From Streptomyces lichenis (GTDB lineage: Bacteria; Actinomycetota; Actinomycetes; Streptomycetales; Streptomycetaceae), in contig NZ_JALPTH010000033.1 in the NCBI RefSeq assembly GCF_023218175.1, forward strand, positions 1 through 64,000: 64,000 nucleotides of DNA, in the 5' to 3' direction. The notes beneath the pieces are model-generated. The model was not told the DNA's origin, did not search any database, and worked only from the letters and a program-made list of their open reading frames with translations. This document shows positions 44,118-52,375 of this stretch, in pieces. A program made the position numbers and the translations under genes. Position 1 is the stretch's first letter; the number at the start of each line of letters is the position of its first letter.

Positions 44118-45139
44118 TCACGAGCACACCCATCGCAGGCTGGTCATGGGGAGAGTTCGGACACGACACCGATTTGACCCACGAGGGGTTCCGCAGATTT
44201 CACTTGGCACTGGCCGTCCTCGATCGGCGCCGGCTCGGCACCCCGCAGGGTGGCCGTGTAACCGTGGAGATCACTGAGGCAGGCTCACGAGGTCTCCTCT
44301 TCGAGGGCGATGTGCCCGCTCCCCCACTTGTCAGTGAGGGAACAGACGGCGCAGCGACTCTGGCGGCGGGCATCCGGAACAGCCTCACAGCCAGTGCGAT
44401 CGGGTCGGTGAAGCTTCGCGCAACCTGCGACGGACTGGTCGAAACCGCAACAGGCTTCGTTCCGACTGAGGGTATGTTCAGGCTGACACTACGCGTATCG
44501 GGGGCCTACTTCCTCGTCGGACTGACCACGTTCTCGGATGCCTGGATGCGCTATGACCTGAAAGGGCGGGAACAGGCAACCGTGTTCGCCGCAAACCGGC
44601 CCCGACTCGCGGCTGCCCTGGCGGATATTTCAGAAGCTCTGGATGTCGAGATCGAACCGGAGGACCCAACGTGGTTCGGAGTCCCGACGGAAAGCGGGGT
44701 CGAGAACGAACTCGATAGGCATGGTCAGCCGCAGGACGTGTGGGGAAGCTTCGAAATCCCGTACCGCAATCGGGTGTTCCACCAGACACCCGAGTTCCGG
44801 CCGGGATACGCCCGCGAAGCCTTCGGGCCTGTGCGGTACGTACCGGTGGCGGGTGAACGGCAGGTGCTGGGCTATCTGTGGTCCTCGGACACCGACCACG
44901 CGGCGAGCTTCGAGCCGACCGAGGCGGCGGACCTGGACGCCCATCGAGCCGGTCTCGTCTGGTTGGAGCGGTTGCGCCAAGCCTATGAGCGGGGTCTCAC
45001 CCCCGGCGCCGCGCTGACGGACATGGCGCGTTACCCCTTCGACCCCGTGGCCGGGCGCGCCATTGAGACTGAGATCACCGAGGTTGAGACGTTGCAGACG
45101 CTGCGGACGCAGGCGGCCGGTCCGCCGACACACGACTGA
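44114..45139 (+). CDS. Candidate immunity protein of the polymorphic toxin
   Basis: A 341-residue soluble protein of no family I recognise. It starts inside the toxin stop codon (GTGA overlap), which is the usual place for an immunity gene. Composition is acidic with beta-rich stretches (VTVEITEAGSRGLLFEGDV, FRLTLRVSGAYFLVGL). The length is larger than most immunity proteins. Its first part keeps the lower G+C of the toxin tip, consistent with arriving together. The immunity role is inferred from position only. Confidence 0.6.
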   Translation: MITSTPIAGWSWGEFGHDTDLTHEGFRRFHLALAVLDRRRLGTPQGGRVTVEITEAGSRGLLFEGDVPAPPLVSEGTDGAATLAAGIRNSLTASAIGSVKLRATCDGLVETATGFVPTEGMFRLTLRVSGAYFLVGLTTFSDAWMRYDLKGREQATVFAANRPRLAAALADISEALDVEIEPEDPTWFGVPTESGVENELDRHGQPQDVWGSFEIPYRNRVFHQTPEFRPGYAREAFGPVRYVPVAGERQVLGYLWSSDTDHAASFEPTEAADLDAHRAGLVWLERLRQAYERGLTPGAALTDMARYPFDPVAGRAIETEITEVETLQTLRTQAAGPPTHD

Positions 45140-45281
45140 AGGCCGATGCGACCGGAGAGTCGTCCCCCATCCCCGCACCAGCGCGAGCGGCGTCCTCCCC
45201 GCAGGGTCGTTCGCCCTGCGGTGCCATACAGCTCGGCGTCGACGACCGAGCATCGACTCAACTGCCACTCAGGACGCACCC

Positions 45282-46712
45282 TTGACCCAGGATGTCATCG
45301 CCCTCACCCCCGAACTGCCGGACATCGGGTCGCTGATGGCGGCTCTCTACGCCGGCGGGCCCGACCTCAGAGTGAACCGACGGGCGAGCGGCGCCGTGAC
45401 GGAGGTCTGCGGGCCCGACGGCCAGGTGCTGGTGTCGCTGGAGACCTCCCGCCTGCTCCAGGTCCCCGGTGAGGCCGCCCGGCTGCTCGGGCCCGACATC
45501 ACGACCGTGACGCCCGTTTGGTGGACCGAGCTTCGGGCTACGGCCACGGTCGAGGCAGCCGAGCGCCTGGCACAGTCGATGGCTGGAAGGCTCACAGCCC
45601 TGCTGGGTGGGACGGTATGGCCCGGGGGGTCCCGTACCGAAGTCGTGACGCCTTCAGCCACCGGCCCGGCAGCGGCGCCCCCGGGCATCGATGTCCTCAC
45701 CGAGCATGCGGTCGTCATCATGCAGGATCGGCCGGTCGTCGCAGCCACCTCATGGCTGATCGAGGCCATGCGCACCGCGTTCGGCACAGGACGCGAGCTG
45801 AACATCGTTACGCCCATCGGGGTCCGGCTCACCTTCCCGATGCGGGAGCTGCTGCGGCGCACTCCTTCCCGCTGGGTCGTCCGGAGCCCCGACGGCGGCT
45901 ACTACGACGGGCTGACCGGTGTCGTCCTGCATTGGCAAGACGGGCGCTACGTCCCTGTCGCCGGCCAGGACGGCGCATCCCTCATCGCGGAGCCCTTCCA
46001 GGACCGGCCCTCCAACGCCATGGAAGGAGCACAGCTCTCGCTCTCCTACCGCACGGTCCACTTCGCCGACGAGCGGCTCGTCCTGGGGGGTGCCTTGGAG
46101 AGCGCCTGGCGGGTGCTGACCGGTTCTCCGCCCGCCGGTTGGTCGACCGCTGAGCCGGTCGGCATCCCCTGGTCGCCCGGGCGGCTGACAGAGCTCGCCC
46201 GGGACCGCGCCCGGCAGTCAGCCTCTACCTGGCTAGCCATCGTCGGCGAGCCCGAACACCCGACCATCGCCACGATGCGCGTGGCCCACACCGCCGCCGG
46301 TGTGGAGGAGCACGTTGTACTCACCACCCGTCACCTCGCTGGCGACGTACCGCCGCTGGACTGCGTACGCGAGGTGGCGGAGAAACTCGCCACCCGCCAC
46401 GGCCTCGCCACCATGGTCGCCGAACTGCGAGCCGGGAGTACCGATCTGACGACTCCGGCCTATCGGGAATCTCCACCCGTCCCGCTGTCCGTCACCCTCG
46501 GCGCGAGCGCTGTCGCGGGCCTCGGCCTCAACAGGGCCCGCCACATCCTGCCAGATGTCAGCCCGACCCTCTTTGGACCGGCCAGTAGCCCCGCCCTGCA
46601 TTTCCCGCTCAGTGACGGCGCGCCCGCCGAGGCATGGTGGCGGCTCCAACGCCTCGGCCGGCATCTGCGCTCCCGAGGCCTTGCGACGGGTGAGCCCACG
46701 GACACTCTGTGA
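45282..46712 (+). CDS. DUF6177 family protein
   Basis: A 476-residue cytoplasmic protein with the DUF6177 layout: VVIMQDRPVVAATSWLIEAMR and ELLRRTPSRWVVRSPDGGYYDGLTG (parts VVIMQDRPVV, PSRWVVRSPD), and a C-terminal WWRLQRLGRHLRSRG. DUF6177 genes recur in streptomycete loci with DUF6507 and type VII-like effectors, role unknown. TTG 45282 is chosen because AGGA lies 7 nt upstream and the domain begins at once. It is 142 bp after the candidate immunity gene on the same strand, probably the fourth gene of the cassette. Confidence 0.8.
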   Translation: MTQDVIALTPELPDIGSLMAALYAGGPDLRVNRRASGAVTEVCGPDGQVLVSLETSRLLQVPGEAARLLGPDITTVTPVWWTELRATATVEAAERLAQSMAGRLTALLGGTVWPGGSRTEVVTPSATGPAAAPPGIDVLTEHAVVIMQDRPVVAATSWLIEAMRTAFGTGRELNIVTPIGVRLTFPMRELLRRTPSRWVVRSPDGGYYDGLTGVVLHWQDGRYVPVAGQDGASLIAEPFQDRPSNAMEGAQLSLSYRTVHFADERLVLGGALESAWRVLTGSPPAGWSTAEPVGIPWSPGRLTELARDRARQSASTWLAIVGEPEHPTIATMRVAHTAAGVEEHVVLTTRHLAGDVPPLDCVREVAEKLATRHGLATMVAELRAGSTDLTTPAYRESPPVPLSVTLGASAVAGLGLNRARHILPDVSPTLFGPASSPALHFPLSDGAPAEAWWRLQRLGRHLRSRGLATGEPTDTL

Positions 46713-46874
46713 TCACTTCGGTGAACGTTATCGGCGATTGAGCATTGACGGGCAGGCCGACGGGCCGAAATGTCGCGTCCGGCGCTCCGGTAGAATTGAC
46801 CCTCGCCGTCTGGGGTCCTGGTTGGGCGCGAACTGGCGACCGCCCCGAGATCGCCCGCGACTCTCTCCCAGGCT

Positions 46875-47281
46875 CTACCCCCGGCGGAGGAGCACCGAGG
46901 ACCAGGCACGGACCATGGCAATGACCGGGGCCATCAGGTCGAAGGGGTCGCCGGGGCAGACCAGCCCGGCGGTCCGTGCCTGCCGGAAGGCCTCGGTCTT
47001 GGGGTCATCGAGCCGGTCCGAGTCGTCCACCAGAAGCCCGGCGGGCCGCCGCTTCAGCCCGATCCAGGCGGACGGTGTCCGGGTCGCTCAGACAGGAGTC
47101 GTAGAGCCGGACCGCCCAGTCGCGCCAGGTCGTCAGCGTCGATCAGGAGGACGGTGGCGATGCGGTCCAGCGAGTCGGTGACCACGGCGTCGAACAGCCC
47201 GTCCTTGCTGTCGAAGTACCCCCTTCCACCCGGGTCGTGGAAGCCCTCACCCGCCTCGACCGGGACGACATCCGCCACCAC
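46875..47281 (-). pseudogene. Degraded TetR-family regulator
   Basis: Read on the minus strand, three frames each hold part of a TetR protein: GYFDSKDGLFDAVVTDSLD (end of the HTH region) in the first, AVRLYDSCLSDPDTVRL in the second and DDPKTEAFRQARTAGLVCPG through VRAWSSVLLRRG-stop in the third. At least two frameshifts separate them and the recognition helix region is missing. This is decayed regulator debris between the toxin cassette and the nucleotidyltransferase. Confidence 0.65.
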
Positions 47282-47308
47282 TTCGTCCCCGACCGGTCCG
47301 ACGACTGA
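47224..47308 (+). pseudogene. Possible DUF1877-type C-terminal fragment
   Basis: The plus strand reads RVVEALTRLDRDDIRHHFVP and soon stops at 47306. The pattern V-x-x-x-L-x-x-hydrophobic-Asp-x-x-Asp-hydrophobic resembles the helix near the C-terminus of DUF1877 proteins. It is too short to be sure and overlaps the TetR debris. Confidence 0.25.
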
Positions 47309-47359
47309 ATGATCCGCCGCCCATACCGCTCAGGCTGACCCCGTGCCACCATCACGACC

Positions 47360-48112
47360 ATGACGACGGAATCCACCGATCTCCTCCTCCGCAGGTTCGT
47401 CTCCGAGTTACGGACGTCGGTGCCGTTGGTGGCGGTCTGGGCCCATGGCTCCCTGGCCCTCGGCGACTTCCAGCCGGGGCGCAGCGACCTGGACCTGATC
47501 GCGGTGGTCGAGCGCCCGGTGGACGCCCAGGAGCGGGAGCGCTTGGCGGCGCTCCACCGGCTGCTCGCCGTCGAGCACCCGGACGCGACCCGGCTGCACT
47601 GCTCCTACCTGCCGGAGGCTGCCCTCTCCGACGCCGGGACGGACCATCTGACCTGGGCACACGCCCGGATGCTCCGCCGCCCGGTCACCCCCATCTCCCG
47701 CCGCGAACTGCTCGACGGCGGCCTCACCCTGCACGGCCCGCCGCCCACCGCCCTCCTCCCACCGCTCGCACCCGGGGAGCTCGCCGCCCACATCCGGCGC
47801 GACCTGCGCCACTACTGGCTCCCGGCCACCGCCAAACCGCAGCTCTGGCTCCAGGACATCTGGGTGGACCTCGGCCTCCTGGTCCTGGCCCGCGCCACCG
47901 TCACCCTGCGCGACGGACGGCTCATCACCAAGGCCGAGGCCCTGGACGAACTCCCGCGCTTGGGCGCCCCGCTGGACGTGGTGGACGACATCCGCGCCCG
48001 CCGCTACGGCACCCCCGCCCCACTCAGCCCCCTGCGCCGCCTCCGCCGCGCGGCCCGAGCCCGCGCCTTCCTACGCCGCGGCATCCGCGCCACGCTGACC
48101 GGCGCCGGGTAG
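47360..48112 (+). CDS. Nucleotidyltransferase with aminoglycoside-adenylyltransferase-like domain
   Basis: A 250-residue protein. The N-terminal WAHGSLALGDFQPGRSDLDL is the Pol-beta-type nucleotidyltransferase signature (GS-x10-DxD); a helical C-terminal domain (RDLRHYWLPATAKPQLWLQ) resembles the DUF4111 domain of AadA-type adenylyltransferases. It may nucleotidylate a small molecule; antibiotic resistance is possible but not shown. The C-terminal 25 residues are very Arg-rich. Confidence 0.85.
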   Translation: MTTESTDLLLRRFVSELRTSVPLVAVWAHGSLALGDFQPGRSDLDLIAVVERPVDAQERERLAALHRLLAVEHPDATRLHCSYLPEAALSDAGTDHLTWAHARMLRRPVTPISRRELLDGGLTLHGPPPTALLPPLAPGELAAHIRRDLRHYWLPATAKPQLWLQDIWVDLGLLVLARATVTLRDGRLITKAEALDELPRLGAPLDVVDDIRARRYGTPAPLSPLRRLRRAARARAFLRRGIRATLTGAG

Positions 48113-48142
48113 GACGTCAGCCCGCATCCCTTCCCTGATCAG

Positions 48143-48817
48143 TCAGTCGTCGCCGATGGTGATGCCGAGTTCTCCCACGAGGGCTTGGGCGAGGTCCGCG
48201 TGTTGGCCGGGATCGATACGGACCTCGGCCAGGTTGGCGACACCGCGGATCCGCGAGAGGTCGCTGCCGCGGAGGTCGACGCCCCGGTACCGTCCCCCAC
48301 CGAACTCGGTCAGCCTGAGTCCGCAGTCCGAGAACACGGCGCCGGAGAGGTCGCAGTCGGTGAACGTGCCCTCGGTGAAGGCACAGCCGACGAACGCGAC
48401 AGGACCGCCGGCGCGCACCTTCCGGACGGTGGCGTAGTCCAAGCGGCATTCCTCGAACAGCACGTCGTCCAGGACCACTCCGTCCAGCGTGGCCCCCATG
48501 AGCCGGCAGTCACGGAAATGGACCCGGGTGAGCCTGCCCTCGCTCCAATGCAACGAACCCAGTTCACTGCCGATGATCTCGACGCCGTGCAGGTTCAACG
48601 ACTCGAACCGGACCCGCTCCGCGCGAACATCGCTGACCCTGCCCGTGATGAGCTGGACTCCGGTGAGAGCCAGCGAGCGAAGGTCGGCATCCCCGTAGGC
48701 GAAGTCCTGCACGATGCCGCGAGGGTTTTCCAGCGTCTCGACCAGGGACAGGTACAGACCGGGGTCATCGAGGTCGGGGGTGGTCACGGTGATGCGGCCG
48801 AAGCTACGGCTGGCCAT
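48143..48817 (-). CDS. Pentapeptide-repeat protein
   Basis: A 224-residue right-handed beta-helix protein. Repeats of the A(D/N)LxX type run from about residue 45 to 190 (ADLRSLALTGVQL, ATLDGVVLDDVLFEE, CDLSGAVFSDCGL, VDLRGSDLSRI). A short N-terminal domain and a C-terminal helix flank them. Some members mimic DNA and protect gyrase, but most have no known role. AAGGAG is 4 nt before the ATG. Likely the last gene of a minus-strand run starting at 49308. Confidence 0.88.
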   Translation of the reverse strand: MASRSFGRITVTTPDLDDPGLYLSLVETLENPRGIVQDFAYGDADLRSLALTGVQLITGRVSDVRAERVRFESLNLHGVEIIGSELGSLHWSEGRLTRVHFRDCRLMGATLDGVVLDDVLFEECRLDYATVRKVRAGGPVAFVGCAFTEGTFTDCDLSGAVFSDCGLRLTEFGGGRYRGVDLRGSDLSRIRGVANLAEVRIDPGQHADLAQALVGELGITIGDD

Positions 48818-48855
48818 GCTGCTCCTTGCGTGCGGTGCCGAGGGGCGATGCTGCG

Positions 48856-49308
48856 TCAGCCCGAATGGTCCGGCATCAACTTCACAGCCGCCCCCATCAG
48901 CGCCTCGTCCTCCAGCGTGAACCGGCCGAGGCACAGCCGGTCATGGCCGTACATGGTCTGCCCCAGCTCGATCGTCCGCTCCGTTTCCAGGGCCCAGTCG
49001 GCGACCCGCAGGTCCAGGGACCGGGGCTGCGGAGTGCCGCGTCCGCTCCACCCCGTACAGATCAGCCAGCACGCCGCCGCGAACTCCGGTCGCCCGGCCG
49101 GGGACCCGTACAGCCGCTGCGGCTGGTGCCGGGCCGCCACGTCCAGCAGCGACACCTCCGGAACCCCGGGGACGGGGACGCAGCCGACGACGGCGGTGTC
49201 GCCGAAGGCACCGGTCCCGGTGTAGGCGAGTACGCAGTAGTGGTCCGGCCACAGGTGCAGCAGCGGGAGCACGGTCACCCGGCCGGTGCCCGTCATGGTT
49301 CTGCTCAT
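48856..49308 (-). CDS. Hypothetical protein
   Basis: A 150-residue protein with alternating short strands (VTVLPLLHLWPDHYCVLAYT, GDTAVVGCVPVPGVPEVS) and RVADWALETERTIELGQTMY; no recognised family. GAGGA lies 4 nt before the ATG. It is 38 bp upstream of the pentapeptide-repeat gene and probably cotranscribed. Confidence 0.65.
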   Translation of the reverse strand: MSRTMTGTGRVTVLPLLHLWPDHYCVLAYTGTGAFGDTAVVGCVPVPGVPEVSLLDVAARHQPQRLYGSPAGRPEFAAACWLICTGWSGRGTPQPRSLDLRVADWALETERTIELGQTMYGHDRLCLGRFTLEDEALMGAAVKLMPDHSG

Positions 49309-49424
49309 CTGGTCCTCGGTCCCCCTTCGACGGGCGTCCCGCTCCTGCCAGGGAATTCGGCCTGGGCGGGGGCTTTTCGGCCCGCCAAGCGCGCCCGCTC
49401 CAGCGCGTGGCGGCGGTAGGCGGG

Positions 49425-49631
49425 TCAGCCCTCGGAGGGCAGCGGTGCGCTGTCGGAGGGCGGGGCGCTCTCGGCGTACGGCGTCAGGCGCTGCTCGTCC
49501 CGGCACGGGGCGCAGGCGTACAGCGCGTTCCCCGGCCCGCTTCCCGCCTCCAGTACGGCGATGAGTACGGCGCTGTGGGTAGGGCCGCCGTGCCAGTGGC
49601 ACCAGCCCGGGGCGTTCGGTTCCTCAGCCAT
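49425..49631 (-). CDS. Small Cys/His-containing protein
   Basis: A 68-residue protein with WCHWHGGPTHSAVLIAVLE, then YACAPCRDEQRLTPY: a CxH-x2-H and CxxC pair that could bind one zinc. Short proteins of this type are common beside XRE/DUF397 genes in Streptomyces. Function unknown. Confidence 0.7.
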   Translation of the reverse strand: MAEEPNAPGWCHWHGGPTHSAVLIAVLEAGSGPGNALYACAPCRDEQRLTPYAESAPPSDSAPLPSEG

Positions 49632-49717
49632 GGCTGGACGGTAGAAGCGTGTCCGCCCTGCTCACCGCACCATTGCGCGGGATTGCGCACGAGGGTGCGG
49701 TGAATGGGAGAAGTTGC

Positions 49718-50554
49718 TCAGGCCAGGCGGCCGCGTGCGCGGGTGATCAGCGCGTGAGCCTGGTGCCCGTGGACGGCTGCGCCGTGCAGCAGGGTCCACA
49801 GACGTCGATAGAGGGCCAGGTCCTCGGCCGAGTCCAGGCTCAGTTCCGCGGACCAGGTGTCGGCGACCACCACACGGTCATCGATGATCCAGAAGCCGTG
49901 TTTGGGCGAGAAGGGGGTCCGGGCCCCGAGCGGGATGATGCCGATGGTCACGGCATCGAGGCCCACCAGGCCGCACAACCGGTCCAGTTGTGCCGCCATG
50001 GCCGGTGGTTCACAGCGCACCACGTAGAGCGCCGCTTCCCACAGAACCATGCTGATGGAGCGACCGGGTCGATAGAGAATCTCCTGACGACGCATCCGGG
50101 CCGTGACGCCCTCTTCCACGTCGGCCGGACTGCCGTGCCGAGCGGATACGTCCGTCAGAACACCCCGCGCGTACTCGGGCGTCTGGACGAGCCCCGGGAT
50201 GATGCCGGACTCGAAGATGAGCATCTCCCGGGCCTGCGACTCCTGGACACCGTGCCGCTCCTGCACGGCACGGTGCCCGGCCGAAAGTTGCCGGCGCCAC
50301 GAGCGGTAGTGCGTCTCCAACCGGTCCAGCCGCCGAATGAGTTCGTCGGCCGCCTCCGGAGCACCGGCTGCCGCCGCCCACGCCGTGACGTCAACCGGGG
50401 TCGCGGTCTGCTTGCCGGTCTCCAACCGCGAGACCTTGGAACGCTGCCATCCCAGCCGCCCCGCCCACTCCTTCCCGTTCAGACCGGTTGCGGTGCGCAG
50501 GCCGCGCAACCGCAGCCCGAGGGCTTCACGCGCCTGCTGGAAATCCGTGCTCAC
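49718..50554 (-). CDS. XRE regulator with DUF5753 domain
   Basis: A 278-residue regulator. The HTH is near residues 15-60 (GLNGKEWAGRLGWQRSKVSRLETG in parts: KEWAGRLGW, SKVSRLETG), followed by a DUF5753 domain (FESGIIPGLVQTPEYARGVL; RMRRQEILYRP; VTIGIIPLGARTPF). These are cytoplasmic regulators that act with small DUF397/DUF6879-type partners in Streptomyces development and antibiotic control. The GTG overlaps the DUF6879 stop as GTGA, so it is translationally coupled as the third gene of a minus-strand operon from 51292. Confidence 0.9.
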   Translation of the reverse strand: MSTDFQQAREALGLRLRGLRTATGLNGKEWAGRLGWQRSKVSRLETGKQTATPVDVTAWAAAAGAPEAADELIRRLDRLETHYRSWRRQLSAGHRAVQERHGVQESQAREMLIFESGIIPGLVQTPEYARGVLTDVSARHGSPADVEEGVTARMRRQEILYRPGRSISMVLWEAALYVVRCEPPAMAAQLDRLCGLVGLDAVTIGIIPLGARTPFSPKHGFWIIDDRVVVADTWSAELSLDSAEDLALYRRLWTLLHGAAVHGHQAHALITRARGRLA

Positions 50555-51078
50555 TGGGCTTCGGTCGCCAGCGCTTCGTGTGGGATCGCGAAATGCCAGG
50601 CCGCGTCCCGGAGCTGGCAGAACCGCACGACACGGGCGAGGTCGGTGACCAGTTCGGCACCGAGGTACTCGTCCGCCTTGTCGAAGTGCAGCACCAGTGC
50701 TCGACATGCGTCGAAGAGCCAGAAATCCTCGCTCCCGAGCCTCAGCCGATCGGCCTCGTCCCGCCGTAGCGTCCTGATGTCCTCGCCAGCGGCGTTGTTG
50801 GCCTTGGCACTGGCCAACAGGTATCGCTGCTCCGGAGTGAGCGGGGTATCGACCAGCCGAACCCGCTCGATCCTCTTGCCTGCGGCCGTCTGCCGTCGCA
50901 CGTTCCGGCACCAGGGGCGGTGCGAGTCGTCAGGCAGCACGCCGCTCTCCGACCAGCGATGGAACTTCTCACTCACCCGGTCCGAGGCGTAGCCCCGACG
51001 CGTCTCCAACCGCCAGGCGGTGTGGTCGAAGGTCTCGAAGTAACTGCCGAAATCTTCGTCGTCGATGAACTCCGGCAC
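50551..51078 (-). CDS. DUF6879 family protein
   Basis: A 175-residue protein with the DUF6879 layout: FGSYFETFDHTAWRLETRRGYASD (parts SYFETFDHTAWRLETR), then RVRLVDTPLTPEQRYLL, and EDFWLFDACRALVLHFD. The family is restricted largely to actinobacteria and found next to XRE-DUF5753 regulators; role unknown. The GTG has GGGAG 7 nt upstream. It sits 4 bp after the preceding gene's stop and overlaps the regulator start. Confidence 0.88.
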   Translation of the reverse strand: MPEFIDDEDFGSYFETFDHTAWRLETRRGYASDRVSEKFHRWSESGVLPDDSHRPWCRNVRRQTAAGKRIERVRLVDTPLTPEQRYLLASAKANNAAGEDIRTLRRDEADRLRLGSEDFWLFDACRALVLHFDKADEYLGAELVTDLARVVRFCQLRDAAWHFAIPHEALATEAQ

Positions 51079-51082
51079 TTCA

Positions 51083-51292
51083 CTACTCCCTGGGCGCGTA
51101 GCGGGTGAGCAGTTCACGCGGGACGACGACAAAGGACTCACCGGGCAGCACGTGCTCCATCTGCCGGACATCGTCTGGGTCCGACAGTACGTATCCCTGG
51201 ACGACGATGTCGCCGCTGTCGATGTCCTCGTAGAGGGTGGGGCACTTGCCGTCATCCGACGTTGTCCCAAGGGTGCGTAAGCGTCTGGCCAT
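51083..51292 (-). CDS. Small partner protein of the DUF6879/XRE operon
   Basis: A 69-residue protein (TSDDGKCPTLYEDIDSGDIVVQGYVL, in part TLYEDIDSGDIVVQGY, then VLPGESFVVVPRELL). It is the usual first gene of a three-gene unit with DUF6879 and DUF5753 genes. AGGAGG is 5 nt before the ATG. Function unknown. Confidence 0.78.
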   Translation of the reverse strand: MARRLRTLGTTSDDGKCPTLYEDIDSGDIVVQGYVLSDPDDVRQMEHVLPGESFVVVPRELLTRYAPRE

Positions 51293-51547
51293 GCGTACCT
51301 CCTGCCGGGGGCTGTGGCGAGCACCGTAGCGCCGCCGGCCTGCCACATCCAGAGGACCTTCGAACGTCACCCGTCCGGGGCGTGAGCCGCCGTCTGCGGA
51401 CCGGACCCAGAAGAGAAGGCGGGTGGTCCTCATCCTTCCGTGGGGCATTCGGGCCATCACCCGGTCGGGCCGTGCGCCAGGTCGTACAAAGCTGCTGTAC
51501 GAGCCATTCGCGCTTAACCCGACCCGCGTGAGGGGGAGTTCGCACCC

Positions 51548-52339
51548 ATGTCACGACAACCACAGAACCGGCGACGCAACGCGTCGGCCATGCGGCTGGT
51601 GGGGGCCCTGGTGGGCACGTTCCGGCGAGCGGCGGGCTACACGCAACGGGGGCTCAGCGAGGAGGTCGGCATGGAGCTGGACACCCTCGCCTCCATCGAA
51701 CAGGGCCGCCGGGCGCTCAAACCGGACTGGGCCCGGATCATCGATGACGTCCTGGAGACCAAGGGCGCGCTGACGACGGCGGTGGCCCATATGCCCGAGG
51801 TGGACCTGATTCCGGCCTGGGCCGAGGAGTACATGGACCTGGAGGAGGTGGCCGTCGCGATCCAGTGGTACGAGAACCAGGCCATCCCCGGGCTGCTCCA
51901 GACCCGCGCCTACGCGCTGGAGACCTTCCGGAACAAGGTTCCCGCGATGAGTGAGGAGGAGATCGAGTCGATGACGGCGACTCGGCTGGCGCGGCAGGAG
52001 ATCCTGCACCGGAAGCAGCCTCCCAACATCAGCTTCGTCATCGCGGAGTGGATCCTGCGGTGCGACTTCGGCGGGCCGGAGATCCGGCGTGAGGCCATTC
52101 GGCATCTGCGTGACTGCGCCGAACTCCCAGGCGTCACCATCCAGATCCTGCCGCTGAGCCAGACCCGGCATGCGGCACTCGATGGGCCGTTCACCGTGCT
52201 GGAGACCCCGGACCACCAGTTGGTGGGGTACACGGAGACGCAGCGCGGCAGCCACCTCGTCACTGATCCGACCGAGGTCAGCATCCTGTTGCAGAAGTAT
52301 GCGATGCTGCGGACGGACGCAGGCGCTGGATGTGGATGA
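51548..52339 (+). CDS. XRE regulator with DUF5753 domain, C-terminus frameshifted
   Basis: A 263-residue regulator with HTH near residues 22-65 (AGYTQRGLSEEVGM, TLASIEQGRR) and a DUF5753 domain (WYENQAIPGLLQTRAYAL, RLARQEILHR). The frame ends RTDAGAGCG-stop. In the next frame the normal ending, QALDVDETRSLLDRLLGER, runs to TGA at 52377-52379 and overlaps the DUF397 ATG. The break coincides with a 4-nt tandem duplication (GGAC twice) near 52312-52319; removing one copy restores the family ending. The protein therefore loses about its last 20 residues, either by mutation or reversible slippage. Confidence 0.85.
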   Translation: MSRQPQNRRRNASAMRLVGALVGTFRRAAGYTQRGLSEEVGMELDTLASIEQGRRALKPDWARIIDDVLETKGALTTAVAHMPEVDLIPAWAEEYMDLEEVAVAIQWYENQAIPGLLQTRAYALETFRNKVPAMSEEEIESMTATRLARQEILHRKQPPNISFVIAEWILRCDFGGPEIRREAIRHLRDCAELPGVTIQILPLSQTRHAALDGPFTVLETPDHQLVGYTETQRGSHLVTDPTEVSILLQKYAMLRTDAGAGCG

Positions 52340-52375
52340 GACCAGGAGCCTGCTGGACCGGCTTCTGGGAGAGCG

